Of a stretch of DNA of 64,000 bases, positions 43,330 through 52,966 are shown one piece after another. The first letter of the stretch is position 1, and every line of letters starts with the position of its first letter. Location of the stretch: assembly GCF_021390575.1 (NCBI RefSeq), contig NZ_JAJEJQ010000001.1:1464501-1528500 (forward strand). Reading direction: 5' to 3'. The translations under genes were made by a program, and so were the position numbers. The notes beneath the pieces are model-generated. The model did not search any database. It saw nothing but the letters and a program-made list of their open reading frames with translations, and had not been told where the DNA came from. This stretch comes from Paraburkholderia adhaesiva. GTDB lineage: Bacteria; Pseudomonadota; Gammaproteobacteria; Burkholderiales; Burkholderiaceae.

Positions 43330-45636
43330 TTGTTTAGACCTCATCGCTTGGTTCCAAAGACCGTTGCAGCCGCCGCGCTCGCCGCGCATGGACTGGTTGC
43401 TCATTCGGCTACTGCAGCTTTCGTGGTTCAGGATATCCGGATCGAAGGCCTCCAACGCGTCGAGCCGGGTACCGTTTTCTCGTACCTGCCCATCAAGCAG
43501 GGCGACACGTTCACCGACGACAAGGCCTCTGAGGCGATCCGCGCGCTCTACGCCACGGGCTTCTTCAACGACGTGAAGATTGCCACCGAAGGCAATGTTG
43601 TCGTGGTGCAGGTTCAGGAGCGTCCGGCGATCGGTACGATCGACTTCGCGGGCATCCACGAATTCGACAAGGACAACCTGACGAAGGCGCTCCACGCGGT
43701 GGGCCTCTCGCAGGGCCGCTACTACGACCGTGCGCTCGTCGAAAAGGCCGAGCAGGAGCTCAAGCGCCAGTATCTGACGCGCGGCTTCTACGCCGCCGAA
43801 GTGACGACGACCGTCACGCCGATCGACCGCAACCGCGTCGGTCTGCTGTTCTCGGTGGTCGAAGGGCCGAGCGCCAAGATCCGCCAGATCAACTTCATCG
43901 GCAACCACACGTTCAGCACCGGCACGCTGCTCGCCGAGATGCAGCTCTCCACGCCGAACTGGTTCTCGTGGTACACGAAGAACGACCTGTACGCGAAGGA
44001 AAAGCTGACCGGCGACCTCGAGAATGTGCGCTCGTTCTACCTGAACCGCGGCTTTCTCGAGTTCAACATCGAGTCGACCCAGGTGTCGATCTCGCCGGAC
44101 AAGAAGGACATGTACCTGACGATCACGGTGCATGAAGGCCAACCGTACACGGTGTCCAGCGTCAAGCTCGCGGGTAATCTGCTCGACCGCGAAGCCGAAC
44201 TGCAAAAGCTGATCAAGATTCGCCCCGGCGACAAGTTCTCGGCCGAGAAGCTCACGGCCACGACGAAGGCCATCGTCGACAAGCTCGGCGAATACGGCTA
44301 TGCGTTCGCCACGGTCAACGCGCTGCCGCAGATCGACCAGGAACACCATACGGTCGACCTCACGTTGCAGGTCGATCCGAGCCGCCGCGTCTACGTGCGC
44401 CGGATCAACGTGATCGGCAATACGCGCACGCGCGACGAAGTCGTGCGCCGCGAAATGCGCCAGCTCGAAAGCTCGTGGTTCGATTCGAACCGTCTCGCGC
44501 TCTCGAAGGACCGCATCAACCGTCTCGGCTACTTTACCGACGTCGATGTGACGACGGTGCCCGTCGAAGGCACGGCCGACCAGGTGGACGTGAACGTGAA
44601 GGTTGCCGAAAAGCCGACCGGCGCGATTACGCTGGGCGCGGGCTTCTCGTCGACGGACAAGGTGGTGCTCTCGGCGGGCGTGTCGCAGGACAACGTGTTC
44701 GGCTCGGGCACGTCGCTGTCGGTCAACGTGAACACGGCGCGGACGTACCGCACGCTGGCCGTCACGCAGGTGGACCCGTACTTCACGGTGGACGGCATCA
44801 AGCGCATCACGGACGTCTACTACCGCACGTACCAGCCGCTGTATTACTCGACGGATTCGAGCTTCCGCATCATCACCGCGGGCGGCGACCTGAAGTTCGG
44901 CATCCCGTTCTCGGAAGTCGATACGGTGTTCTTCGGCGCCGGCTTCGAGCAGGATCGCCTCGACGTCGACGCGAACACGCCGCAGAGCTACCAGGACTAC
45001 GTGAACGAGTTCGGTCGCATCTCGAACAACGTGCCGCTCACGATGGGCTGGTCGCGCGATGCGCGTGACAGCGCGCTCGTGCCAAGCAAGGGTTATTTCA
45101 CGCAGGCGAACGCTGAATACGGCACGCCGGTCGGCGGGACGCAGTATTACAAGGCCGACATTCAGGCGCAGTACTATTACTCGTTTGCGCGCGGCTTCGT
45201 GCTTGGCCTGAACTTCCAGGGCGGTTACGGTAATGGCCTTTCCGGCAAGCCGTACCCGATCTTCAAGAACTACTACGCCGGCGGTATCGGTTCGGTGCGC
45301 GGCTATGAGCCGAGCTCGCTGGGTCCGCGCGACGCGACGACGAACGACCCGATCGGCGGTTCGAAGATGGTGGTGGGCAACATCGAGTTGACGTTTCCGC
45401 TGCCGGGCACGGGCTATGACCGCACGTTGCGTGTCTTTACGTTCCTCGATGGTGGTAATGTCTGGGGCACGCAGGGCAACAGCATCGGTGCGAACGGCCT
45501 GCGTTACGGCTACGGTGCGGGCCTCGCCTGGATTTCGCCGATTGGCCCGCTCAAGCTGAGCCTTGGTTTCCCGCTCCAGAAGCACGCGGGTGACCAGTAC
45601 CAGAAGTTCCAGTTCCAGATTGGGACGGCGTTCTGA
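43330..45636 (+). CDS. bamA: Outer membrane assembly factor BamA
   Basis: Omp85 protein (768 residues) inserting beta-barrel proteins into the outer membrane. A signal peptide (about 1-30, ending AHSATA) is followed by five POTRA domains (first one FVVQDIRIEGLQRVEPGTVFSYLPIKQGD) and a C-terminal barrel ending in phenylalanine (FQIGTAF). The loop-6 VRGYEPSSLGPRD carries the conserved RG(F/Y) motif. The start appears to be TTG behind GGGGAAG, since the only plausible signal peptide begins there. A TTG start for such an abundant essential protein is unusual. Confidence 0.97.
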   Translation: MFRPHRLVPKTVAAAALAAHGLVAHSATAAFVVQDIRIEGLQRVEPGTVFSYLPIKQGDTFTDDKASEAIRALYATGFFNDVKIATEGNVVVVQVQERPAIGTIDFAGIHEFDKDNLTKALHAVGLSQGRYYDRALVEKAEQELKRQYLTRGFYAAEVTTTVTPIDRNRVGLLFSVVEGPSAKIRQINFIGNHTFSTGTLLAEMQLSTPNWFSWYTKNDLYAKEKLTGDLENVRSFYLNRGFLEFNIESTQVSISPDKKDMYLTITVHEGQPYTVSSVKLAGNLLDREAELQKLIKIRPGDKFSAEKLTATTKAIVDKLGEYGYAFATVNALPQIDQEHHTVDLTLQVDPSRRVYVRRINVIGNTRTRDEVVRREMRQLESSWFDSNRLALSKDRINRLGYFTDVDVTTVPVEGTADQVDVNVKVAEKPTGAITLGAGFSSTDKVVLSAGVSQDNVFGSGTSLSVNVNTARTYRTLAVTQVDPYFTVDGIKRITDVYYRTYQPLYYSTDSSFRIITAGGDLKFGIPFSEVDTVFFGAGFEQDRLDVDANTPQSYQDYVNEFGRISNNVPLTMGWSRDARDSALVPSKGYFTQANAEYGTPVGGTQYYKADIQAQYYYSFARGFVLGLNFQGGYGNGLSGKPYPIFKNYYAGGIGSVRGYEPSSLGPRDATTNDPIGGSKMVVGNIELTFPLPGTGYDRTLRVFTFLDGGNVWGTQGNSIGANGLRYGYGAGLAWISPIGPLKLSLGFPLQKHAGDQYQKFQFQIGTAF

Positions 45637-45709
45637 CGAGGCGTACGGCGGGTTCTACCGCCGGTTTACTGCGGGTTTTACCGATTTCGGAACCCAGAGA
45701 ATCGAGAGG

Positions 45710-46252
45710 ATGACTTTGCAAACGGGTATGTTTTCAAGGCGCGTGATCGGGGCCGTGACGTTGTCGCTGGCGGTGTTTGCTTTCGGCGCGGGTGCGGTAG
45801 AGGCGCAGGAGGCCAGGATCGCGGCGGTCAACTCCGATCGCATCCTGCGCGAATCCGTCCCGGCGAAGGCCGCGCAGACCAAGCTGGAAGCCGAGTTCGC
45901 CAAGCGCGACAAGGATCTGCAGGATCTGGCGCAGCGCCTGAAGTCGATGTCCGATTCGCTCGACAAGAGCGGGACGTCGCTGTCGGCCGCCGACCGCGCG
46001 CAGAAGCAGCGCGACCTGTCGCAACTCGATAGCGACTTCCAGCGCAAACAGCGCGAATTCCGCGAAGATCTTAACCAGCGTCGCAACGAGGAACTCGCGG
46101 CGGTGCTGGATCGGGCGAACAAGGTGATCAAGCAGATTGCCGAGCAGCAGCATTACGACCTGATCGTGCAGGAAGCCGTCTACGTGAGCCCGCGCATCGA
46201 CATTACCGATCAGGTGCTGAAGGCCCTCTCGGGTTCGAGCAGCAGCAATTAA
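45710..46252 (+). CDS. skp: Periplasmic chaperone Skp (OmpH)
   Basis: Trimeric chaperone (180 residues) that carries unfolded outer-membrane proteins across the periplasm. N-terminal signal peptide ([23 protein letters not shown]) followed by the body domain [25 protein letters not shown] and long Lys/Gln/Arg-rich tentacle helices, ending with [25 protein letters not shown]. The ATG at 45710 overlaps its own GAGAGG ribosome-like sequence; the next in-frame ATG (45728) is an alternative and still leaves a full signal peptide. Placed between bamA and lpxD as in other proteobacteria. Confidence 0.95.
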   Translation: MTLQTGMFSRRVIGAVTLSLAVFAFGAGAVEAQEARIAAVNSDRILRESVPAKAAQTKLEAEFAKRDKDLQDLAQRLKSMSDSLDKSGTSLSAADRAQKQRDLSQLDSDFQRKQREFREDLNQRRNEELAAVLDRANKVIKQIAEQQHYDLIVQEAVYVSPRIDITDQVLKALSGSSSSN

Positions 46253-46269
46253 GCAGGAGCAGGACACGC

Positions 46270-47346
46270 ATGGCTTTCACGCTTGAGGAACTCGCCGGGC
46301 GTTTCGGCGGCGACGTGGTCGGCAATTCCGCACAACGCGTCGTTTCGCTCGCCCCGCTCGACCAGGCCGGTCCGCAGCAACTGGCGTTCCTCGCCAATCC
46401 GAAGTACCTGGCTCAGGTCGAAACGACCCGTGCCGGAGCGGTGCTCATCAGCCCGGACGATCTCACGAAGCTTGCGTCCAGCGACGGCCGCAACTTTATC
46501 GTCACACCCAATCCGTATGCTTACTTCGCGCGCGTAGCGCAGGCGTTCATCGACCTGGCGACACCGAAGGTTGCACCCGGTGTTCACCCGAGCGCGAACG
46601 TGGACGCTTCCGCGAGCATTGCCGCGAGCGCCGTGATCGGCCCGAATGTGACGGTCGATGCCGGCGCTGTGATCGGCGAACACGTGCGTCTCGACGCGAA
46701 TGTGTTCGTCGGGCGCGGTACGCAGGTCGGTGCGGGTTCGCATCTGTATCCGGGCGTTGTCATCTATTACGGCTGCCGGATTGGCGAGCGCGCGATCGTG
46801 CACGCGGGTGCGGTGATCGGCTCGGACGGTTTTGGCTTCGCGCCGGATTTCACGGGCGACGGCGACGCGCGCACGGGCGACTGGGTCAAGATTCCGCAGG
46901 TCGGCGGTGTGTCGATCGGTCCGGACGTCGAGATCGGTGCCAACACGACGATCGATCGCGGCGCGATGGCCGACACGATTATCGAAGCTTGCGTGAAGAT
47001 CGATAACCTCGTGCAGATCGGGCACAACTGCAAGATCGGCGCGTACACGGTGATCGCCGGTTGCGCGGGTATCGCGGGCAGCACGACGATCGGCAAGCAC
47101 TGCATGATCGGCGGCGCGGTGGGTATCGCTGGACACGTGACGCTTGCCGACTATGTGATCGTCACGGCGAAGTCGGGCGTCTCGAAGTCGCTGACGAAGC
47201 GGGGCGTGTACACGAGTGCATTCCCTGCGGTCGATAACGCCGACTGGAACAAGAGCGCCGCCCTGCTGCGAAATATCGACAAGCTGCGCGACCGCATCCG
47301 GGCGCTCGAAGCGGCCGTCGCTGCGAAGCCGCAAGGCGACGCGTAA
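46270..47346 (+). CDS. lpxD: UDP-3-O-acylglucosamine N-acyltransferase LpxD
   Basis: Left-handed beta-helix acyltransferase (358 residues) adding the N-linked hydroxyacyl chain in lipid A synthesis. N-terminal uridine-binding domain ([26 protein letters not shown]), long hexapeptide region, and a C-terminal helix. The catalytic histidine lies in [18 protein letters not shown]. The motif [17 protein letters not shown] is specific to LpxD. It follows skp by 17 nt. Confidence 0.97.
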   Translation: MAFTLEELAGRFGGDVVGNSAQRVVSLAPLDQAGPQQLAFLANPKYLAQVETTRAGAVLISPDDLTKLASSDGRNFIVTPNPYAYFARVAQAFIDLATPKVAPGVHPSANVDASASIAASAVIGPNVTVDAGAVIGEHVRLDANVFVGRGTQVGAGSHLYPGVVIYYGCRIGERAIVHAGAVIGSDGFGFAPDFTGDGDARTGDWVKIPQVGGVSIGPDVEIGANTTIDRGAMADTIIEACVKIDNLVQIGHNCKIGAYTVIAGCAGIAGSTTIGKHCMIGGAVGIAGHVTLADYVIVTAKSGVSKSLTKRGVYTSAFPAVDNADWNKSAALLRNIDKLRDRIRALEAAVAAKPQGDA

Positions 47347-47404
47347 ACAACAGGCAACCGGAGGGGGCGGGGCGCTACGGTGCGACCGTCTCCTGCACTA
47401 CCGT

Positions 47405-47431
47405 ACCGGCGTCTTGCGCGGCGCCGGTTTT
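47405..47431 (+). terminator. Possible partial terminator lpxD-fabZ
   Basis: A 7-bp stem ACCGGCG/CGCCGGT (47405-47411 with 47422-47428, 10-nt loop) runs into TTTT. It starts about 58 nt after lpxD and 160 nt before fabZ. The short stem and U-run suggest partial termination. Confidence 0.4.
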
Positions 47432-47567
47432 CGTATGCTGGACCGCGCTCCGGGCAGATCCGCATGCCCAATTCCGCGTGTCTCGCGCATACTGCGCGTC
47501 AGCGCGGGGCCGTCGGCATCCGCATCCGAAGTCATCTTCGCGCAATTCCTGCGTGAGCAGAAACACC

Positions 47568-48032
47568 ATGAACATCGAAAAACTCAACTTCGACATCCAC
47601 AAGATTCTCACGCTGTTGCCGCATCGCTACCCGTTTCTGATGGTCGATCGGGTCATCGAGCTGGAGCCGCACAAGAGCATCAAGGCGTTGAAGAACGTGA
47701 CGGTCAATGAGCCTTTCTTCACGGGCCATTTTCCCACGCGTCCCGTCATGCCTGGCGTGATGATTCTCGAAGCGCTCGCTCAAACCGCCGCGCTGCTGAC
47801 GTTCTCGGAACAGCAGCAGGACTTCGCCAATACGCTGTATTACTTCGTCGGCATCGACGGCGCGCGCTTCAAGCGCGTGGTCGAGCCGGGTGATCAGCTG
47901 ATCCTTAACGCCACGTTCGAGCGTTACATGCGCGGGATCTGGAAGTTCAAGGCACAGGCCGAAGTGGACGGCGTCGTCGCCTGCGAAGCAGAGCTGATGT
48001 GCACCGTGAAAAAAATGGACGCGGACGCGTAA
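47568..48032 (+). CDS. fabZ: 3-hydroxyacyl-[acyl-carrier-protein] dehydratase FabZ
   Basis: Hot-dog-fold dehydratase (154 residues) of fatty acid elongation. Catalytic H54 and E68 are in [22 protein letters not shown]; the N terminus [25 protein letters not shown] is typical. FabZ draws on the same hydroxyacyl-ACP pool as LpxA and LpxD, so its presence between their genes fits balanced lipid A and phospholipid synthesis. The ATG has no strong Shine-Dalgarno. The frame is open for 30 codons upstream without homology. Confidence 0.97.
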   Translation: MNIEKLNFDIHKILTLLPHRYPFLMVDRVIELEPHKSIKALKNVTVNEPFFTGHFPTRPVMPGVMILEALAQTAALLTFSEQQQDFANTLYYFVGIDGARFKRVVEPGDQLILNATFERYMRGIWKFKAQAEVDGVVACEAELMCTVKKMDADA

Positions 48033-48035
48033 TAA

Positions 48036-48061
48036 CGCCCACCGCGAACGCCCACCGCGAA
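48036..48061 (+). repeat. Exact 13-bp tandem duplication fabZ-lpxA
   Basis: CGCCCACCGCGAA occurs twice in tandem just after the fabZ stop codon. It is probably a replication-slippage duplication; no function is evident. Confidence 0.85.
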
Positions 48062-48119
48062 ATGCCGTCGCGCGTCGCATGACAGCGCAGGCAAGTAACA
48101 GAATCTGAAGCGAGGACGA

Positions 48120-48908
48120 ATGACCAGGATTCATCCCACCGCGATTGTCGAACCGGGTGCTCAAGTAGACGAATCGGTCGAGATCGGACCGTACGCGGTT
48201 ATTGGCGCGAACGTCAGCATTGGCGCGCGCACCGTTGTCGGGTCGCACAGCGTGCTCGAAGGCCATACGACGATCGGCGAGGACAACCGCATCGGCCACT
48301 ATGCGTCGATCGGTGGTCGTCCGCAAGATATGAAGTACAAGGGCGAGCCGACCAGGCTCGTGATCGGCAGCCGTAATACGATCCGCGAGTTCACCACGCT
48401 ACATACGGGCACGGTGCAGGACACCGGTGTGACGATCATCGGCGACGACAACTGGGTCATGGCCTATGTGCACGTCGGCCACGACTGCCGAATCGGCAGC
48501 AACGTGATCATGTCGAGTAACGCACAGCTCGCGGGTCACGTGATCGTCGACGACTATGCGATCGTTGGCGGCATGACGGGCGTGCACCAGTTCGTGCGGA
48601 TCGGTGCGCACTCGATGGTGGGCGGTGCGTCGGCGCTCGTGCAGGACGTGCCGCCGTTCGTGGTCGCCGCAGGCAACAAGGCGGTGCCGCACGGTATCAA
48701 CGTCGAAGGCCTGCGCCGCCGTGGTTTCTCTCCTGACGCGATCTCGGCGCTGCGCGCAGCGTACCGCACGCTCTACAAGAACGGACTCTCGCTGGAAGAA
48801 GCGAAGGTTCAGCTCGCTGAACTGGCGGGCGCAGGCGGCGATGGCGATATCCACGTCAAGGCGCTGATCGACTTTGTCGAGCAGTCGCAACGCGGCATCA
48901 TCCGCTAG
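48120..48908 (+). CDS. lpxA: UDP-N-acetylglucosamine O-acyltransferase LpxA
   Basis: First enzyme of lipid A synthesis (262 residues), transferring a hydroxyacyl chain from ACP to UDP-GlcNAc. Left-handed beta-helix with hexapeptide repeats from the N terminus ([20 protein letters not shown]). The catalytic base is H121 in [19 protein letters not shown]. Substrate-binding region [22 protein letters not shown]. The ATG follows a GAGGA sequence at short spacing. lpxB starts three bases after the stop. Confidence 0.97.
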   Translation: MTRIHPTAIVEPGAQVDESVEIGPYAVIGANVSIGARTVVGSHSVLEGHTTIGEDNRIGHYASIGGRPQDMKYKGEPTRLVIGSRNTIREFTTLHTGTVQDTGVTIIGDDNWVMAYVHVGHDCRIGSNVIMSSNAQLAGHVIVDDYAIVGGMTGVHQFVRIGAHSMVGGASALVQDVPPFVVAAGNKAVPHGINVEGLRRRGFSPDAISALRAAYRTLYKNGLSLEEAKVQLAELAGAGGDGDIHVKALIDFVEQSQRGIIR

Positions 48909-48911
48909 CCG

Positions 48912-50081
48912 ATGGTCCTGCAAACCCGTCCGATGCGTCTCGCGATGGTCGCCGGCGAACCGTCCGGCGACCTGCTTGCGGCTTCGCTGCTCAACGGTCT
49001 CGCAGGCCGTTTGCCCGATACTACGCAGTACTATGGAATCGGTGGCCCGCGCATGACGGCCACGGGTTTCGATGCGCACTGGCCGATGGATAAGCTGACC
49101 GTGCGCGGCTACGTCGAGGCGCTCAAGCACATTCCGGAAATCCTGCGCATTCGCGGCGAGCTGAAAAATCAGCTGCTCGCGGATCCGCCCGATGTGTTCA
49201 TCGGCGTCGATGCGCCCGATTTCAACTTCGGTCTCGAGCATGCGTTGCGGGCGGCGGGCATTCCCACCATCCACTTCGTTTGTCCGTCGATCTGGGCGTG
49301 GCGTGGCGGGCGCATCAAGAAGATCCAGAAGTCGGTGGATCACATGCTCTGTGTGTTCCCGTTCGAGACGGAGATCCTCGAAAAGGCGGGTGTCGCGGCG
49401 TCCTACGTGGGCCATCCGCTCGCGGACGAAATCCCGCTGGAACCGGACGTGCCGGGCGCGCGCCGCGCGCTTGGCCTGCCCGAGGGCGGACCGGTGATCG
49501 CCGTGTTGCCGGGCAGCCGGCGCTCCGAGATCAACCTGATCGGCCCGACGTTCTTCGACGCGATTGCCATCATGCAGCAGCGCGAGCCGGGCCTGCGCTT
49601 CGTGATGCCTGCGGCGACGCCGGCTATCCATGCGCAGTTGCAGGAGCTGGCGAGCGCGCGCGAAGGTCTCGCGTTGACGATCATCGACGGCCAGTCGCAA
49701 CTCGCGATGACCGCTGCCGACGCGATCCTCGTGAAAAGCGGCACGGTGACGCTCGAAGCGGCGCTCCTGAAGAAGCCGATGGTGATCTCGTACAAGGTTC
49801 CCTGGCTCACTGGGCAGATCATGCGTCGCCAGGGCTATCTGCCCTATGTGGGGCTGCCGAACATTCTGGCGGGGCGCTTTGTCGTCCCCGAGATCCTGCA
49901 GCACTTCGCGACGCCAGAGGCGTTGGCCGACGCCACGCTCACGCAGTTGCACGACGAATCGAACCGGCGCACGCTGACGGAAGTCTTCACGCAGATGCAT
50001 CTCGCGCTGCGCCAGAACACGTCGCAGCGTGCCGCGGAGGTCGTGGCGCGTGTTCTGGAAAGCCGCAGGGGGCGGGCATGA
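48912..50081 (+). CDS. lpxB: Lipid-A-disaccharide synthase LpxB
   Basis: GT19 glycosyltransferase (389 residues) joining UDP-diacylglucosamine and lipid X to the lipid A disaccharide at the inner face of the membrane. N terminus [57 protein letters not shown]; and the nucleotide-binding region [23 protein letters not shown]. The first ATG was used; a second ATG seven codons later ([13 protein letters not shown]) is possible. The stop overlaps the rnhB start by ATGA. Confidence 0.97.
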   Translation: MVLQTRPMRLAMVAGEPSGDLLAASLLNGLAGRLPDTTQYYGIGGPRMTATGFDAHWPMDKLTVRGYVEALKHIPEILRIRGELKNQLLADPPDVFIGVDAPDFNFGLEHALRAAGIPTIHFVCPSIWAWRGGRIKKIQKSVDHMLCVFPFETEILEKAGVAASYVGHPLADEIPLEPDVPGARRALGLPEGGPVIAVLPGSRRSEINLIGPTFFDAIAIMQQREPGLRFVMPAATPAIHAQLQELASAREGLALTIIDGQSQLAMTAADAILVKSGTVTLEAALLKKPMVISYKVPWLTGQIMRRQGYLPYVGLPNILAGRFVVPEILQHFATPEALADATLTQLHDESNRRTLTEVFTQMHLALRQNTSQRAAEVVARVLESRRGRA

Positions 50082-50779
50082 CGGACGTCGCGAGCAAACG
50101 CGCACGCGCGCCGGCGTCGAAGGCGGCGGCAAAGCGCGCGACGCGGCAGGCACGCGCGGAGCAGGCCGGGCTGCTGTTCGAGTCGCCCGATGACATCGTC
50201 TGCGGCGTCGATGAGGCTGGGCGCGGTCCGCTCGCCGGGCCCGTGGTGGCAGCGGCGGTCATTCTCGACCCGGCTCGGCCTATCGCGGGGCTGGACGACT
50301 CGAAGGCACTAACGGCTAAGGCCCGCGACGCCCTCTACGATCTTATCGTCGAGCGCTCGCTTGCGTGGTGCGTGGCTTCGGCCACGGTCGAGGAAATCGA
50401 CACGCTCAACATCCTGCAGGCGACGATGCTCGCGATGCGGCGCGCGGTCGAGGGCCTGAGCGTGACGCCGACGCTCGCGAAGATCGACGGCAACCGCTGC
50501 CCGGTGGTGTCTGTGCGCTGCGAAGCGGTGATTGGCGGTGACGCGCTGGTGCCGAGTATCTCGGCAGCGTCCATCATTGCGAAGGTCACGCGAGACCGCA
50601 TGCTGCAGAAACTGCACGAGACGTACCCGGTTTATGGCTTCGACGCACACGCTGGCTATGGTACCGCACAGCATCTCGCCGCTCTGCGCGAGCACGGTCC
50701 CTGTGAGCATCATCGCCGCTCGTTCGCGCCAGTGCGCGAAGCTTATGCTCTGCATGGCACCGCGCGCACCGGCACTTAG
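50078..50779 (+). CDS. rnhB: Ribonuclease HII
   Basis: Endonuclease (233 residues) cleaving the RNA strand of RNA-DNA hybrids and initiating removal of single ribonucleotides. Acidic active-site residues: D45 and E46 in [23 protein letters not shown] in [12 protein letters not shown], and D in [20 protein letters not shown]. The last block with [27 protein letters not shown] is typical. An Ala/Lys/Arg-rich extension of about 30 residues precedes the domain. It is coupled to lpxB by ATGA and has a GGGGG-rich ribosome site, matching the frequent lpxB-rnhB linkage. Confidence 0.96.
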   Translation: MTDVASKRARAPASKAAAKRATRQARAEQAGLLFESPDDIVCGVDEAGRGPLAGPVVAAAVILDPARPIAGLDDSKALTAKARDALYDLIVERSLAWCVASATVEEIDTLNILQATMLAMRRAVEGLSVTPTLAKIDGNRCPVVSVRCEAVIGGDALVPSISAASIIAKVTRDRMLQKLHETYPVYGFDAHAGYGTAQHLAALREHGPCEHHRRSFAPVREAYALHGTARTGT

Positions 50780-50903
50780 CGGCCCGAACAATCGCGAAGG
50801 CGGGGCTTTTTCGCCCGTCTGATCTCGCGCTTCCCGTGCTCCGAGCGCCGCTTCGTGCGGCGCGATGTTTTTCCCCGCATTCCTTTTCAAGTCAGGCCCG
50901 CCC

Positions 50904-51689
50904 GTGAAAGCCATTACCTCACGCGACAATCCGCTCTACAAACGCCTGAAGGCGCTGGCCGGCTCGACGCATCAACAGCGCAAGAGCGGTCAGGCTCTGC
51001 TTGAGGGCTTCCATCTGGCGAGCGCCTGGCTCGACGGCGGCAACCAGCCCGAGTACTGCATCGTCACCGATGGCGCGCTTGCGCACGAAGAAGCGCGGGC
51101 GATCGTTGCACGCGTCGACGAACGGCGCGTCGTGACGTTGCCCGATGCGTTGTTCGGCCAGCTTTCGAGCGTCGTGCACGGTGTGGGGATGCTGCTGCTG
51201 GTCGATACGCCCGAGGCGGCGCTGCCGCACCGTGTGCAGTCGACCTGCGTGGTGCTCGATGGTGTGCAGGATGCGGGCAACGTCGGCTCGATCCTGCGCA
51301 GCGCGGCAGCGGCGGGCATCGACAAGGTGTTCTGCACGCCCGGCACGGCGTATGTCTGGTCGTCGAAGGTGCTGCGTTCCGCGATGGGCGCGCATTTCCT
51401 GCTGGAAGTGTTTGAGAACGTCGAAAGCGAGACGCTGACCGGGATGCTCGCCGTGCCCGTCGTGATCACCGATTCACATGGCGCTCAGGCGATCGACGAA
51501 TGCGACCTGACGCGCGAGGTCGCGTGGGTGTTTGGCAACGAAGGGGCTGGCGTGTCGCAGGTATGGCGCGATGCGGCCACGCATCGCGTGACGATTCCGC
51601 AACCGGGCGGCATGGAGTCGTTGAATGTGGCGGCGGCGGCGGCGGTGTGCCTGTTCGAGCAATGCCGCCAGCGCCGACGCGCGCGCTGA
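50904..51689 (+). CDS. TrmH/SpoU family RNA 2'-O-methyltransferase
   Basis: SPOUT-class methyltransferase (261 residues) with an N-terminal substrate-binding domain (ITSRDNPLYKRLKALAGS, then GQALLEGFHLASAWL). The three SpoU motifs are present: VLDGVQDAGNVGSILRSAAAAG, VFGNEGAGVSQ, and IPQPGGMESLNVAAAAAVCLFE. It probably methylates rRNA or tRNA ribose; the exact target cannot be told. I took a GTG start (VKAITSRDNPLYKR), where homology begins; an ATG 13 codons upstream is also open. It converges on ppsR. Confidence 0.92.
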   Translation: MKAITSRDNPLYKRLKALAGSTHQQRKSGQALLEGFHLASAWLDGGNQPEYCIVTDGALAHEEARAIVARVDERRVVTLPDALFGQLSSVVHGVGMLLLVDTPEAALPHRVQSTCVVLDGVQDAGNVGSILRSAAAAGIDKVFCTPGTAYVWSSKVLRSAMGAHFLLEVFENVESETLTGMLAVPVVITDSHGAQAIDECDLTREVAWVFGNEGAGVSQVWRDAATHRVTIPQPGGMESLNVAAAAAVCLFEQCRQRRRAR

Positions 51690-51746
51690 AAGCGCAGCGG
51701 CCGCGGGTCACGCAAACGCCGCCCGCCTGCCGCGATACATCCGTAA

Positions 51747-52562
51747 TCAGTAAGACGGCTTGTCGATCCGGATTTCCTGCAGGACCGTCGTCGCGATTTC
51801 CTCGATCGACTTGTGTGTCGACGAGAGCCACTTGATCCCTTCACGCCGCATCATCGCCTCGGCTTCGTTCACCTCGTAGCGGCAGTTTTCGAGTGCCGCG
51901 TATTTGCTGCCCGGACGCCGCTGGTTACGGATCTCCGCAAGACGCTGCGGATCGATCGAGAGCCCGAAAATCTTGTCGCGATGCGACAGCAGAGCGGTCG
52001 GCAGCTTGCCGCGTTCGAAGTCGTCCGGAATCAGCGGATAGTTCGCCGCCTTCACGCCGTATTGCATCGCCAGATAGAGGCTGGTCGGCGTCTTGCCGCT
52101 GCGGGACACGCCCACGAGGATTACATCGGCGTCCGTGAGATTGCGGTTCGACTGCCCGTCGTCATGCGCGAGCGAGAAGTTGATCGCCTCGATGCGGTTC
52201 TTGTATTCGTCGGTGTCGGCGTTCTGGTGGCCGCGGCCCATTGCGTGGGACGACTTCAGCTCCAGTTCCTGCTCCAGCGGCTCGACGAACGTCTGGAACA
52301 TGTCGAGCACGAGCGCGTTCGCGCGCTTGACGATCTCGTTCGAGTTGCTGTCCACGAGCGTCGTGAAGACGATCGGCCGGCGGCCCTCGTGAACGGCAGC
52401 TTCGTTGATCTTTTCGGCGGTAGCGTAAGCCTTGTCGGACGAATCGACGAAAGGCAGGCGGACGAGACGGAATTTCTGGTCGAACTGCGAAAGGATCGAA
52501 TGCGCGAAGGTCTCGGCAGTGATCCCGGTACCGTCGGAGACGATGAATACGGTGGGCGGCAT
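51747..52562 (-). CDS. ppsR: PEP synthase regulatory kinase/pyrophosphorylase PpsR
   Basis: Bifunctional regulator of the DUF299 family (271 residues). It inactivates PEP synthase by ADP-dependent phosphorylation of a threonine next to the catalytic histidine and reverses this with phosphate. The P-loop-like motif GVSRSGKTPTS lies at about 151-161, and the N terminus TVFIVSDGTGITAETFAHSILSQF is typical. Divergence from ppsA across a 404-bp region is a conserved arrangement and directly supports the role. Confidence 0.95.
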   Translation of the reverse strand: MPPTVFIVSDGTGITAETFAHSILSQFDQKFRLVRLPFVDSSDKAYATAEKINEAAVHEGRRPIVFTTLVDSNSNEIVKRANALVLDMFQTFVEPLEQELELKSSHAMGRGHQNADTDEYKNRIEAINFSLAHDDGQSNRNLTDADVILVGVSRSGKTPTSLYLAMQYGVKAANYPLIPDDFERGKLPTALLSHRDKIFGLSIDPQRLAEIRNQRRPGSKYAALENCRYEVNEAEAMMRREGIKWLSSTHKSIEEIATTVLQEIRIDKPSY

Positions 52563-52966
52563 CGATTGAAGCTGGGTAGGGGCGTTTCAGGAAACGCGAA
52601 ACAGGCGGGCCGGAGCCCCAGGCGGCGCCTCGCGCGGCATGCCGAGGCGCTGTTCTTGACGACGGACACATTTTCCGGAGTCGGCACGGTAGAATAGCGG
52701 CAACCTGTTGGATAAGCAATTGCAGCACAATCGCGCCAACCCGCAGCCTTTCATGGCTCATTCTGGTGTCAATTTGCAGCGATTTCGTCTAACTTCGTCT
52801 AATCGCGCGCATCGTCCTGCTTTTCCTTTTGTCGAGCCCCAGTTTCGACACGCAAAGCGATTGCTTCTCCAACAGGTTGCGCAAGACGCGGATCCGCTTC
52901 CAATGAGCGTTTCGCGTTCGAGCCCACTTGCGCAATCGTGAATTTTTTTCACACTTAGGGGCTTGT
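52563..52966. promoter_or_regulatory. Divergent ppsR/ppsA control region
   Basis: No supportable gene. It holds a 24-bp inverted repeat with arms at 52700-52723 and 52857-52880 (listed separately), a direct repeat TTCGTCTAA at 52784-52792 and 52794-52802, a small palindrome GTCGA...TCGAC (52831-52849), and GTGAA-T5-TTCAC (52938-52952) directly before the ppsA ribosome site. A TAGAAT (52690-52695) beside the left arm could be a plus-strand -10, but no -35 is correctly spaced. Regulation of this pair is likely to act here. Confidence 0.5.
52700..52880. repeat. 24-bp interrupted inverted repeat upstream of ppsA
   Basis: The left arm (52700-52723) and the reverse complement of the right arm (52857-52880) agree at 22 of 24 positions, with a 133-nt spacer. 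Each arm contains a small palindrome, CAAC-NN-GTTG (52701-52710 and 52870-52879). The centres of those palindromes are 169 bp apart, close to sixteen helical turns. Confidence 0.85.

Noticed and set aside
43246..45585. Open frame of 779 codons opposite bamA
   Set aside because: It is an antisense shadow of a strongly codon-biased gene. The sequence has repeated Arg-Val-His patterns and no domain.
52938..52952. CRP/FNR-type operator upstream of ppsA
   Set aside because: The half-sites GTGA and TCAC are present, but the spacing between them is 7 nt rather than 6 and the centre is a pure T-run, so I keep it only as a palindrome.
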